A DNA stretch of 14,717 bases from an uncultured Desulfobacterales bacterium (GTDB lineage: Bacteria; Desulfobacterota; Desulfobacteria; Desulfobacterales; G020354645), in the NCBI GenBank assembly GCA_947259865.1, contig CAMYNZ010000128.1:1-14717 (forward strand). The letters are read 5' to 3'. Positions 7,146-13,973 of this stretch are shown here, one piece after another. A program made the translations under genes and the position numbers. The notes under the pieces were generated by a model. That model did not search any database and was not told where the DNA came from. It saw only the letters and a list, made by a program, of their open reading frames with translations. Position 1 is the stretch's first letter. Every line of letters begins with the position of its first letter.

Positions 7146-8630
7146 ATGGGAAAAAGAAAAATGCTGACGTTAATTTCAAAAGAACTTGAAAAAATAAAAA
7201 CTGAGATGCTGGTCATACCCGTGTGCCATGATACAGACATTCACAGATATCCCGGGATACTTGCCCTCATGGGTAAGGCAACCGATCTTAAAGAATTTAC
7301 GGGCCGCAGGGACGAAGTATTGATTCTTTATGAGCCGACTCCGGCCGACGTGCGCCGGGTCATGCTGATCGGTTTGGGGGAGACATCTGAAACGAGTCCG
7401 GATGGGTTGCGCCTATTGGCCGGCCGGGTGGTCAACCAATGCATCGCTAAAAATCTGATTGAAGTCATATTTGTCGTTCCTTTCCCTAATAAATTGAACA
7501 TGCAAATAGAGACGGTACTCGAAGGTCTGATGGAAGGCGCCTGTCTCGGAAATCACCGGTTTTATGCTTATAAAAAAGAAAAGATACACCGTCCGCTGCA
7601 AAAAATCAGATTCCTGGTGGAACCGGCGGTTGCCAAAAAATTCAGCAAATCAGCAGCGCGCGTCGAAACCATTTGTGATGGTACCCTGCTGGCCCGAGAT
7701 TGGGTCAATACGCCCTCCAACGACAAAAAACCAACGCAGTTTGCCAGGGCCATGGTTGATCGCGCAAAAAAGGAGAATCTGAAAACAACCGTGCTCGGGC
7801 TAAAGGAGCTGCGGCATCAAGGGTTCGGAGCAATGCTGGCGGTGGCCGCCGGCAGCCAGAATAAGCCCTGTTTAGTCGTTCTGGAGTATCATCCTAAGGG
7901 GGCCAAAGATGCCATCGCTTTGGTGGGCAAGGGCGTTACGTTCGACTCGGGGGGCATGAATTTAAAATCTTCCAAAACCCTTCATCGTATGAAGGTGGAT
8001 ATGGCCGGTGCGGCCGCTGTTGCGGCGACGCTTTTTAACGTTGCCCGCTTAAAACCTAAACTCAGCATTATCGGCATTATTCCGCTGGTTGAGAATATGC
8101 TTTCCGCAACGGCTACCCGACCGGGTGATATTATCAAGAGCTACGATGGCAAAACAGTGGAAATCGGCAACACCGACGCTGAAGGCAGATTGATACTGAT
8201 AGACGCCATTGCTTTTGCGATTAAAACCTATAATCCTCAAATATTAATCGATATCGCCACCCTGACCGGTGCCTGTGTCACAGCCCTGGGCAGAAAAATT
8301 GCCGGTCTATTTACTTTTGACGACCCACTGGCTGATAAAATCTTATTAGCCGGTGAAAAAACCCGGGAACGCTGCTGGCGAATGCCCCTGCCCGCGGATT
8401 ACAAAGAATTACTCAAAAGCGAATTGGCCGATATCAACAACATGCCCAGCACCCGCGCAGGGGCAGCCATCACTGCGGCGCTGTTTCTATCCGAGTTTGT
8501 CAAAAATACCCGCTGGGCGCACATTGATATCGCCGGTCCGGCCTCCAGCAGCAAAGAAAATGCATATTGCGCCGCCGGTGCCACCGGTTTTGGGGTTCGC
8601 CTTCTGAGTGATTTGATTGGTCGTTTGTGA
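7146..8630 (+). CDS. pepA: Leucyl aminopeptidase, peptidase family M17
   Basis: Cytosolic dinuclear-metal aminopeptidase that removes N-terminal residues from peptides. It has 494 residues from ATG 7146; a second in-frame ATG at 7161 (MLTLISKELEK) is equally plausible, and neither has a clear Shine-Dalgarno. The N-terminal M17 domain spans about 1-170. The catalytic domain shows VGKGVTFDSGGMNLK (Lys262, Asp267, Lys274), MKVDMAGAAAV (Asp285), the ENMLSATATRPGD segment, and the M17 signature NTDAEGRLILIDA (Asp344, Glu346, Arg348). Every metal ligand and catalytic residue expected for PepA is present, so it should be active. It sits 62 bases after the radical SAM gene in the same orientation. 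Some M17 proteins also bind DNA, but nothing here indicates that. Confidence 0.95.
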   Translation: MGKRKMLTLISKELEKIKTEMLVIPVCHDTDIHRYPGILALMGKATDLKEFTGRRDEVLILYEPTPADVRRVMLIGLGETSETSPDGLRLLAGRVVNQCIAKNLIEVIFVVPFPNKLNMQIETVLEGLMEGACLGNHRFYAYKKEKIHRPLQKIRFLVEPAVAKKFSKSAARVETICDGTLLARDWVNTPSNDKKPTQFARAMVDRAKKENLKTTVLGLKELRHQGFGAMLAVAAGSQNKPCLVVLEYHPKGAKDAIALVGKGVTFDSGGMNLKSSKTLHRMKVDMAGAAAVAATLFNVARLKPKLSIIGIIPLVENMLSATATRPGDIIKSYDGKTVEIGNTDAEGRLILIDAIAFAIKTYNPQILIDIATLTGACVTALGRKIAGLFTFDDPLADKILLAGEKTRERCWRMPLPADYKELLKSELADINNMPSTRAGAAITAALFLSEFVKNTRWAHIDIAGPASSSKENAYCAAGATGFGVRLLSDLIGRL

Positions 8631-8757
8631 CGCTTTTTGCTAAAATAAATCACCGGTGAGGCTTTTGCCCGGATGATTTTGAGCAGTAACTAAAACACTT
8701 TGACGCCAATAAATGTGAAACCACTGCTTCTCAATCTGAAAATACGGAGGATATAGA

Positions 8758-9621
8758 ATGAAAAAAAGATTTGCGGTTGGTCTGTTAGCACAGCTTCTTA
8801 TTTTGACCATGCTGACTCACAGCCATGCCGAACTCGAATGGGACGTGTGGAATACCTTTGAGGTTGAGGAGACCCCTTTGGATGTGGCTGCAACTGCCAA
8901 ATTGTTGTTTGTCCTGACGGATCGCGGCCAGGTCCTCATATACTTACCCAACGGTAAGCTGATGGCAAAAATTCCGGTGGGAAAATCCATAGACAGAATC
9001 GATACCCTCCCGGGGGGCAATGCTCTTTTTCTGAGCAGCCGGATTGACAAAAAGATTAAAATCCTCAGCCTGGACTTTGTCCAGCCGATCAACACGCTGG
9101 GTCCTTTCAAGGGAGCCGTCGAAGCACCGGTGGTGATCGCCGTGTTCAGTGATTTTCAGTGACCGGCGTGTGCCGGGCTGGTACCGGTAATCGAGCAGGT
9201 GCTCGAGCAATATCCGCAAGACGTCAAAGTGGTTCATAAAAATTTTCCGCTCAGAAGCCACAAGTATGCCCGGCTGGCGGCGATCGCAGTTATCGCGGCT
9301 GACCGGCAGGGCAAATTTTGGGAGTTCCACGACCTTCATTTCAAGAATTACAAGCAGTTGAGCGACCAGAAGATTCGGGACATTTCCGTAATACTGGATA
9401 TGGATACGGAACGGTTCCAAAATGACCTCAAAGACCCCCAAATACAGGAAATTCTAGATCAGGAAGTGTCCGAGGCTGCCCGCTTGGGGGTCAACAGCAC
9501 GCCGACCGTTTTCATCAACGGAAAAAGATTGCGAGATCGGAGATTGCAAGGATTCCAGACAGAAATAGAAAGGCAACTCCGCAAGACCGGCCATCGTTCC
9601 TCAGGAACCAAGACCAATTGA
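8758..9621 (+). CDS. Exported DsbA-like thiol oxidoreductase, probable selenoprotein (TGA = Sec135, UxxC)
   Basis: One continuous 287-residue frame interrupted only by TGA at 9160-9162. Start: ATG 8758 with GGAGG at 8746-8750. Residues 1-24 are a signal peptide (KKR, hydrophobic core, THSHA cleavage region), so the protein is probably periplasmic. Residues about 25-120 resemble propeller/NHL-type strands (PLDVAATAKLLFVLTDRGQ, ALFLSSRIDKKIKILSLD). From 124 on it is a thioredoxin/DsbA-like domain: APVVIAVFSDFQ, then [TGA]-Pro-Ala-Cys138, NFPLRSH, GKFWEFHDLHF, and the cis-Pro loop NSTPTVFINGKRL. Homologues have FQCPxC at this point, so the TGA falls exactly on the first redox cysteine, giving Sec-Pro-Ala-Cys. 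The sequence after TGA remains well conserved and in frame, which argues against a random nonsense mutation. A candidate SECIS hairpin follows at 9191-9206. An automated caller would split it into 8758-9162 and a GTG-started 9199-9621. The gene is single, with mpl converging on it downstream. Confidence 0.85.
9160..9206 (+). promoter_or_regulatory. Candidate bacterial SECIS element after the in-frame TGA
   Basis: Downstream of TGA (9160-9162), TCGAGC (9191-9196) pairs perfectly with GCTCGA (9201-9206), enclosing the loop AGGT. The loop G lies 36 bases after the TGA, within the range I recall for bacterial SECIS hairpins (roughly 16-37 bases), and a G-rich apical loop is their main conserved feature. 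A second, nearer structure is possible: ACCGG (9162-9166) with CCGGT (9184-9188) and an inner TGCC/GGTA stem (9171-9174, 9180-9183), loop GGGCT, starting only 13 bases after the TGA. Either could serve SelB. Confidence 0.6.
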
Positions 9622-9639
9622 GCATCGCTATTTATCAGC

Positions 9640-9669
9640 GGCCAAAAAATGCGTAGCTTTTAATTGGCC
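9640..9669. terminator. Possible bidirectional hairpin between convergent genes
   Basis: GGCCAA (9640-9645) pairs with TTGGCC (9664-9669), and AAAA (9646-9649) can extend the stem with TTTT (9658-9661) across a small bulge. It sits in the 66-base gap between the selenoprotein gene and the converging mpl gene, where a shared terminator is expected. There is no clear T-tract after the stem on either strand, so the call is weak. Confidence 0.35.
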
Positions 9670-9687
9670 ATAAAAATTCCGATACAT

Positions 9688-11109
9688 TTATAAAGCATCC
9701 AGCAACCTCTGGTGGATATTGTCAAAACCGCCGTTTGACATAACCAGGATCAGATCACCGGCGGTTGCTTCTTTTACCAGGAAATTTATAATAGCTTCGG
9801 TGCCGGGGAAATAATGGGCCTGCTTGCCGCCTTTTTGAAGGTCTTCAACCAGCAGCTGGGATGAAAAACGCCGGTCCGGCGGGATTTTATTGAGCAAGGG
9901 CGGCTTGCGAATGCAGATGAGATCGGCCGGATCAAAACAATGGGGATATACATCCTGGAAAACATCCCGCATGCTGGTGTTTGTGCGCGGTTCGAATACC
10001 GCTATGATCCTGCCACTTGTATAAAAAGGTTTTACGGCCGCCAAGGTTTCTCTGACGGCAGTGGGGTGATGGGCAAAGTCATCCATGACCGTGATGCCGT
10101 TTTTTTGTCCCCGAATCTCCTGGCGGCGTTTCACGTTATCAAAGCTTTCCAGCGATTTAGACATCACGTCGACCGGCACCTGCAGGTAATGGGCTGTGGC
10201 AACCGCCGCCAGAGCATTGAGCCGGTTATGTTCCCCCATCAATTGGGTTTTAAATGTGCCAAACGGTTTACCCTGCCGGGTGATTTCAAAACGGGTCCAG
10301 GGCGGATCCGGGATAATATTTCCCAGCTGCCAGATCGATGCCGGTTGCCGGCCGTATTTTTCAATGCAACCCCGGCAGCCATCCAGAAGACCGCCAATAT
10401 TTTTATCGCTGTCATAGGCAACCAGGAGGCTTTGGCCGGCGATGGCTGAAATCAATCGGCCAAATGCCGTTTTCACCTGATCCAGGTCTTCGTATATGTC
10501 GGCATGATCAAATTCGACACTGGTAAGAATGGTTGCAACACCGTTGTAATGGAGAAATTTCGGTCCTTTATCGAAAAAGGCCGTATCATACTCGTCGGCT
10601 TCGATCACAATAAATTGGCCTTTACCCAGACGGTAGTTGCTGCTAAAATTTTTTAATATGCCGCCGATCACAAAGCTGGGGTCAAGACCGGCGACATGCA
10701 GTATCCAGGCTAAAATCGAAGCAGTTGTCGTTTTACCGTGGGTTCCCGTGATCAAAAGCGGTTTTTTGTCTGCCACCACAAATCGATTCAGCGCCTGGGG
10801 CATGGAACAGAAATTCAGACCCAATTTTTGAGTGGCCATCACCTCAGGATTATCCCGGGTAACCGCATTGCCTACCACGACCAGATCCGGTCGATAGTGG
10901 AGATGGTTTTCTTCGAAACCATTCAAAACGGTAATATCGTTTTCGGCAAGAAATGTGCTCATGGGCGGATAGACTTTTTGGTCGGAGCCCGTGACGGTGT
11001 AGCCAAGATCTTTGAGCATACAGGCCAGCGCACCCATGCCGCTGCCGCAGACCGCAATCAGGTGAATCTGTTTTACATCATCCGGTATGCGGTTTTTATG
11101 CATATCCAT
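9688..11109 (-). CDS. mpl: UDP-N-acetylmuramate:L-alanyl-gamma-D-glutamyl-meso-diaminopimelate ligase
   Basis: Mur-ligase family enzyme that reattaches recycled murein tripeptide to UDP-MurNAc using ATP; cytosolic, peptidoglycan recycling. It has 473 residues, close to the 450-470 usual for Mpl. The N-terminal Rossmann domain starts with IHLIAVCGSGMGALACML (15-32) and has GSDQKVYPPMST (41-52); the VYPPMS segment is typical of Mpl and differs from MurC. The ATP-binding loop is GTHGKTTTAS (122-131). The central domain has IEADEYDTAFFDKGPKF and SVEFDHADIYED, and the C-terminal domain has DDFAHHPTAVRETL and VFEPRTNTSMRD. Start: ATG at 11109 with a weak GGGA upstream; a second Met two residues later is possible. 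It lies downstream of hemL on the same strand with a 173-base spacer. MurC is the alternative, but the motifs favour Mpl clearly. Confidence 0.93.
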   Translation of the reverse strand: MDMHKNRIPDDVKQIHLIAVCGSGMGALACMLKDLGYTVTGSDQKVYPPMSTFLAENDITVLNGFEENHLHYRPDLVVVGNAVTRDNPEVMATQKLGLNFCSMPQALNRFVVADKKPLLITGTHGKTTTASILAWILHVAGLDPSFVIGGILKNFSSNYRLGKGQFIVIEADEYDTAFFDKGPKFLHYNGVATILTSVEFDHADIYEDLDQVKTAFGRLISAIAGQSLLVAYDSDKNIGGLLDGCRGCIEKYGRQPASIWQLGNIIPDPPWTRFEITRQGKPFGTFKTQLMGEHNRLNALAAVATAHYLQVPVDVMSKSLESFDNVKRRQEIRGQKNGITVMDDFAHHPTAVRETLAAVKPFYTSGRIIAVFEPRTNTSMRDVFQDVYPHCFDPADLICIRKPPLLNKIPPDRRFSSQLLVEDLQKGGKQAHYFPGTEAIINFLVKEATAGDLILVMSNGGFDNIHQRLLDAL

Positions 11110-11211
11110 TGTAAGTATCCCGTTGCATTTTATCCAAAGTGTCGTGGGGTATTATCCCAATTCTTCATGGCGTTAATTCATCCGCAATGGCAGCGGTTCC
11201 GGGTTCCCCGT

Positions 11212-11281
11212 TCAACCTTGAACCCTGAACCTTGAACCCAGAACTCTGAACCCTGAACCTTGAACCTCCCATCGTGAACCG
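11212..11281. repeat. Heptanucleotide tandem repeat (TGAACCY-type), ten 7-base positions
   Basis: Exact 7-base phasing runs TCAACCT, TGAACCC, TGAACCT, TGAACCC, AGAACTC, TGAACCC, TGAACCT, TGAACCT, CCCATCG, TGAACCG from 11212 to 11281. Nine of the ten positions match the consensus TGAACCY with few changes, and one (CCCATCG, 11268-11274) is unrelated. On the transcribed (minus) strand the unit reads AGGTTCA/GGGTTCA. It begins within the spacer right after the hemL stop (11283-11285) and ends about 100 bases before the mpl start. It is too short and has no spacers, so it is not CRISPR. Confidence 0.9.
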
Positions 11282-11282
11282 T

Positions 11283-12569
11283 CTAACCCAATTCAGCAAA
11301 CGTCTCCGCGGCCGCCTGCACGGTGGCATCAATATGTTCATCCGTGTGGGCGGCAGATACACAGGCTGCCTCAAACTGGGAGGGCGCAAGATATATTCCC
11401 CTGTCCCGCATGCTTTTGTAATAGGCCGAAAATAATTCGAGGTTGCTGGTCTTGGCATCCTCGAAATTTCGAACTTTCTGATCCGTGAAAAACAGCCCCA
11501 GCATGGATCCGACCCTTTCGACACCGACTTTGATACCGGCTCTTTGCGCAGCCGCCAGAAGACCGGTCGCGAGGCGGTCTGATTTCCGGTCAAGGTCTTC
11601 GTAAAAATTCGGCCGGTTTAATTGTTTGAGGGTTGCAATCCCGGCGGCCATGGCCACCGGATTACCGGATAGTGTTCCTGCCTGGTAAATGGATCCCTGG
11701 GGCGCAATTCTCTCCATAATGTCTCGCCTTCCGCCATAAGCGCCTACCGGTAATCCACCGCCGATAATCTTGCCAAAGCATGAAAGATCCGGCGATATAC
11801 CGTACAAAGACTGGGCCCCGCCATAAGCTACTCTGAAACCGGTCATCACCTCGTCAAATATTAGCAAACTGCCATTGTCTTCGGTCAGTTCTCTGAGCGC
11901 TTCCAGAAAACCCGGCAGCGGCGGGACGCATCCCATGTTGCCCGCAACCGGTTCCACAATGACACCGGCGATTTTTGGACCCTGAGTGTCCATTAAATTC
12001 GAGACGCCATCGATATCGTTGTATGGTATCGAAAACGTCTGGGCCACAAAGGATTCAGGCACCCCCGGGCTGCCGGGAATCCCCAGGGTTGCCACCCCCG
12101 AGCCCGCCTCCACCAGAAGGGCATCGGCATGTCCATGATAACAACCGTCAAACTTGATAACCGCGTCGCGTCCCGTGAACCCGCGAGCCAGGCGGATCGC
12201 ACTCATTGTGGCTTCAGTACCGGAATTGACCATCCGCACCATATCCACGGAATCAACGGCTTCGATAACAAGCTGTGCAAGTTGCACTTCAAGATCGGTG
12301 GGTGCACCGAAGCTGGTACCCCGGGTTAAAACGTGACCGATGGCTTCGATGACCGTCGGTTCGCGGTGGCCTAAGATCATTGGGCCCCATGAACCGACAT
12401 AATCGATATAGCGATTACCATCGGCATCAAAAATCAGACACCCTTCAGCGTGATCAATAAATAACGGCTGGGCCCCAACCGATCGACAGGCACGAACCGG
12501 ACTGTTCACACCCCCGGGTATGAGACGCTTTGCCTGCTCAAAAAGCTTTAGAGATTTATGATGGTCCAT
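11283..12569 (-). CDS. hemL: Glutamate-1-semialdehyde 2,1-aminomutase
   Basis: PLP-dependent enzyme converting glutamate-1-semialdehyde to 5-aminolevulinate, the first committed tetrapyrrole precursor in the C5 pathway; cytosolic. The frame extends to 12647, but the ATG at 12569 fits best: the protein then begins MDHHKSLKLFEQAKRLIPGG, as HemL does, is 428 residues long (family norm), and has AAAGGA upstream on the minus strand. Motifs: GGVNSPVRA (19-27), NSGTEATMSAIRLAR (115-129), FDGCYHGHAD (140-149), FDEVMTGFR (Asp239) and FGKIIGGGLPVGAYGG with the PLP lysine at 267, then QAGTLSGNP. All catalytic parts are intact. It is divergent from the KptA-like gene and upstream of mpl. Together with ahbB it supports heme/siroheme synthesis from ALA in this organism. 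Confidence 0.97.
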   Translation of the reverse strand: MDHHKSLKLFEQAKRLIPGGVNSPVRACRSVGAQPLFIDHAEGCLIFDADGNRYIDYVGSWGPMILGHREPTVIEAIGHVLTRGTSFGAPTDLEVQLAQLVIEAVDSVDMVRMVNSGTEATMSAIRLARGFTGRDAVIKFDGCYHGHADALLVEAGSGVATLGIPGSPGVPESFVAQTFSIPYNDIDGVSNLMDTQGPKIAGVIVEPVAGNMGCVPPLPGFLEALRELTEDNGSLLIFDEVMTGFRVAYGGAQSLYGISPDLSCFGKIIGGGLPVGAYGGRRDIMERIAPQGSIYQAGTLSGNPVAMAAGIATLKQLNRPNFYEDLDRKSDRLATGLLAAAQRAGIKVGVERVGSMLGLFFTDQKVRNFEDAKTSNLELFSAYYKSMRDRGIYLAPSQFEAACVSAAHTDEHIDATVQAAAETFAELG

Positions 12570-12734
12570 TTTGCAAAATCCTTTCATTGACTGTTGACTT
12601 TTTCTTTTAACGAGGCAAAAAATAACAGATGGTTGTGTCACCGTCAAGACACGTTGTCAGAACTAAATGCAAAAGTCGATTTAAAACCCAACAGCCAAAT
12701 CCGGCAAACTGAAATTGCTTTTTCGAAGTAAAAA

Positions 12735-12761
12735 AATCCTTATAATCCTGTTAATCCTGTC
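12735..12761. repeat. Three 9-bp tandem units in the hemL/kptA-like divergent spacer
   Basis: AATCCTTAT (12735-12743), AATCCTGTT (12744-12752) and AATCCTGTC (12753-12761) follow each other directly. The 225-base spacer (12570-12794) should hold the promoters of both divergent genes, but I see no convincing -35/-10 pair. From memory, AATCCTGT-type strings are common dispersed spacer repeats in other bacterial genomes; a search would settle that. Confidence 0.65.
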
Positions 12762-12794
12762 TAAATAAATGCCCGTGAAACGAAGCTAACCCAA

Positions 12795-13550
12795 ATGACC
12801 CGACAACGAACGCCGAAACAACTGGCCAAATTCATTTCCTATATACTGGCGCGCAGACCGGACGAATTCGGGCTGGTTCCGGACCAAAATGGTTTTTTCA
12901 AAATAAAAGACTTGCTCAAAGCCATTGGCGAGGAAGCGGACTGGAAATATGTGCGACGATCGCATATCGATGAGATATTGTTCACCCTGCCCTCCCCGCT
13001 GTTCGAAATTCAGGACACTTTTATTCGGGCAGCATCCCGTGAGCACCTTTCCCTGCCGGCTCCGGCAGATAACCTTCCCAAACTGCTGTATACCTGCATC
13101 AGAAGCAGGGCCTACCCCTTTGTAATCGACAAGGGAATCCAGCCGATGGGGTATCCCTATGTCATCCTGTCATCGAGCACATCCCTGGCGGAAAGGATGG
13201 GCAGGCGCATCGATCAATCGCCGGTAAAACTCACCGTCCAAGTCGATAAAACACTTGGTAGGGGAAATCAATTCTTGCAGGCCGGTGAACTGCTTTACCT
13301 TGCTGAGAACATCCCGCCGGATTGCTTCATTGGCCCGCCGTTGCCCAAAGAAAAACCTGAGACCCGCAAGTCGGAACCGGCTGAAAAAACACCAGACAGA
13401 ACCAAAGCCGGCAGTTTTTTTATGGAATTGAAAAACGACCCGGACCGCGACCGCAAATCCGCAAGTCGCGAAAGAGGGAAAGCCAAGGATTGGAAAAAAG
13501 ACCGCCGCAAGCAACGTAAACTCAAACAGAAATTGTGGAAAAAACCCTAG
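12795..13550 (+). CDS. KptA/Tpt1-family (RNA 2'-phosphotransferase-like) protein with degenerate active site
   Basis: Typical family members remove a 2'-phosphate from RNA using NAD+, forming ADP-ribose-1'',2''-cyclic phosphate. This 251-residue protein has the two-lobed layout: an N-terminal winged-helix lobe (LAKFISYILARRPDEFGL at 10-27, GFFKIKDLLKAI at 33-44, IRAASREHL at 77-85) and a C-terminal ADP-ribosyltransferase-like lobe (LPKLLYT, then VIDKGIQPMGYPYVILSSS at 110-128, MGRRIDQSPVKLTVQVD at 135-151, LLYLAENIPPD). The family's Leu-Arg-His-x-Pro is Leu-Ala-Arg-Arg-Pro here (positions 18-22), so the catalytic Arg-His is lost. The NAD-binding LYHGT is LYTCI (98-102). The two later Args (about 78 and 137-138) remain. 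Residues about 184-251 form an added highly charged Lys/Arg/Glu tail that could bind RNA. No clear Shine-Dalgarno. Classic 2'-phosphotransferase activity is doubtful. Confidence 0.8.
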   Translation: MTRQRTPKQLAKFISYILARRPDEFGLVPDQNGFFKIKDLLKAIGEEADWKYVRRSHIDEILFTLPSPLFEIQDTFIRAASREHLSLPAPADNLPKLLYTCIRSRAYPFVIDKGIQPMGYPYVILSSSTSLAERMGRRIDQSPVKLTVQVDKTLGRGNQFLQAGELLYLAENIPPDCFIGPPLPKEKPETRKSEPAEKTPDRTKAGSFFMELKNDPDRDRKSASRERGKAKDWKKDRRKQRKLKQKLWKKP

Positions 13551-13610
13551 AAGTGTTTTCAAAACCCCATCTAAGGTTCAATGGCTGTGTTGTCCCGCGG
13601 ATTCAAATGC

Positions 13611-13687
13611 TGGCCGTTAGCTCAACTAGGCAGAGCACCTGACTCTTAATCAGTAGGTTGAAGGTTCGATTCCTTCACGGCCCACCA
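13611..13687 (+). tRNA. tRNA-Lys (anticodon CTT), CCA encoded
   Basis: The cloverleaf folds by eye. The acceptor stem is 13611-13617 with 13677-13683. The D-arm is GCTC/GAGC with loop AACTAGGCA, which retains GG. The anticodon stem surrounds loop CTCTTAA (13643-13649), giving anticodon CTT at 13645-13647. The T-arm is GAAGG/CCTTC with loop TTCGATT. Discriminator A is at 13684 and CCA at 13685-13687. The first acceptor pair is T13611 against C13683, a mismatch where tRNA-Lys normally has G1-C72. Confidence 0.93.
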
Positions 13688-13715
13688 GGATGTCATAATT
13701 GGGGCATGGCAACCC

Positions 13716-13734
13716 AAGGGCCGGCCCCTTTTTT
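13716..13734 (+). terminator. Rho-independent terminator after tRNA-Lys
   Basis: AAGGG (13716-13720) pairs with CCCTT (13726-13730) around the loop CCGGC, and the T-tract continues through 13734. It lies 28 bases after the tRNA CCA end, as expected for tRNA transcript termination. The following 190 bases up to the rpsF leader hold no gene that I can support. Confidence 0.75.
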
Positions 13735-13925
13735 ATCGCCAGTCCGATTTGGCCGAAAGATTCAAAAAATAATAGAATCTGAAATGTAGCCGGTATGCCA
13801 GCAGCTTAGCGCCAATTTTTGTCGCAATGGCCTCCATCGTATAGTCACACGAAACAGAGATTCACCTTGACAGTAAGAGAAAGGTAATGTAATTGAATTA
13901 GGTTTTTGTCATAAACAAAATTTTA

Positions 13926-13970
13926 TCCTTGCTCTGGATCTATACCAGGGCTTTACAGCCGAAAGGAGAT
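13926..13970 (+). promoter_or_regulatory. Probable S6:S18-binding autoregulatory leader of rpsF
   Basis: TCCTT (13926-13930) pairs with AAGGA (13963-13967), which is the core of the rpsF Shine-Dalgarno. Immediately inside is a 7-bp helix, GCTCTGG (13931-13937) with CCAGGGC (13945-13951), loop ATCTATA. The only unpaired joint is one-sided (13952-13962) and contains CCG at 13959-13961 next to the SD-bearing strand. This two-helix layout with a bulged CCG resembles the leader motif described for the S6:S18 complex, which mimics its 16S rRNA site. Binding would hide the ribosome-binding site. Confidence 0.6.
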
Positions 13971-13973
13971 TAC

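Noticed and set aside
9160..9162. TGA as a real stop, giving two separate genes (8758-9162 and a GTG-started 9199-9621)
   Set aside because: The first product would end just before the active site and the second would lack both redox residues, while the joined frame gives one intact DsbA-like protein.
11212..11281. CRISPR array
   Set aside because: Units are 7 bases with no unique spacers and no cas genes nearby.
11165..11593. Minus-strand 142-codon frame crossing the heptamer array and the end of hemL
   Set aside because: It overlaps hemL in another frame, and its C-terminal part is only the translated heptamer repeat.
12570..12647. N-terminal extension of hemL to 12647
   Set aside because: The added 26 residues do not resemble HemL, and the 12569 ATG has an upstream AAAGGA and the family-typical start.
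13867..13895. Promoter for rpsF (TTGACA at 13867-13872)
   Set aside because: The -35 is perfect, but no acceptable -10 lies 16-18 bases downstream (TAATTG at best).
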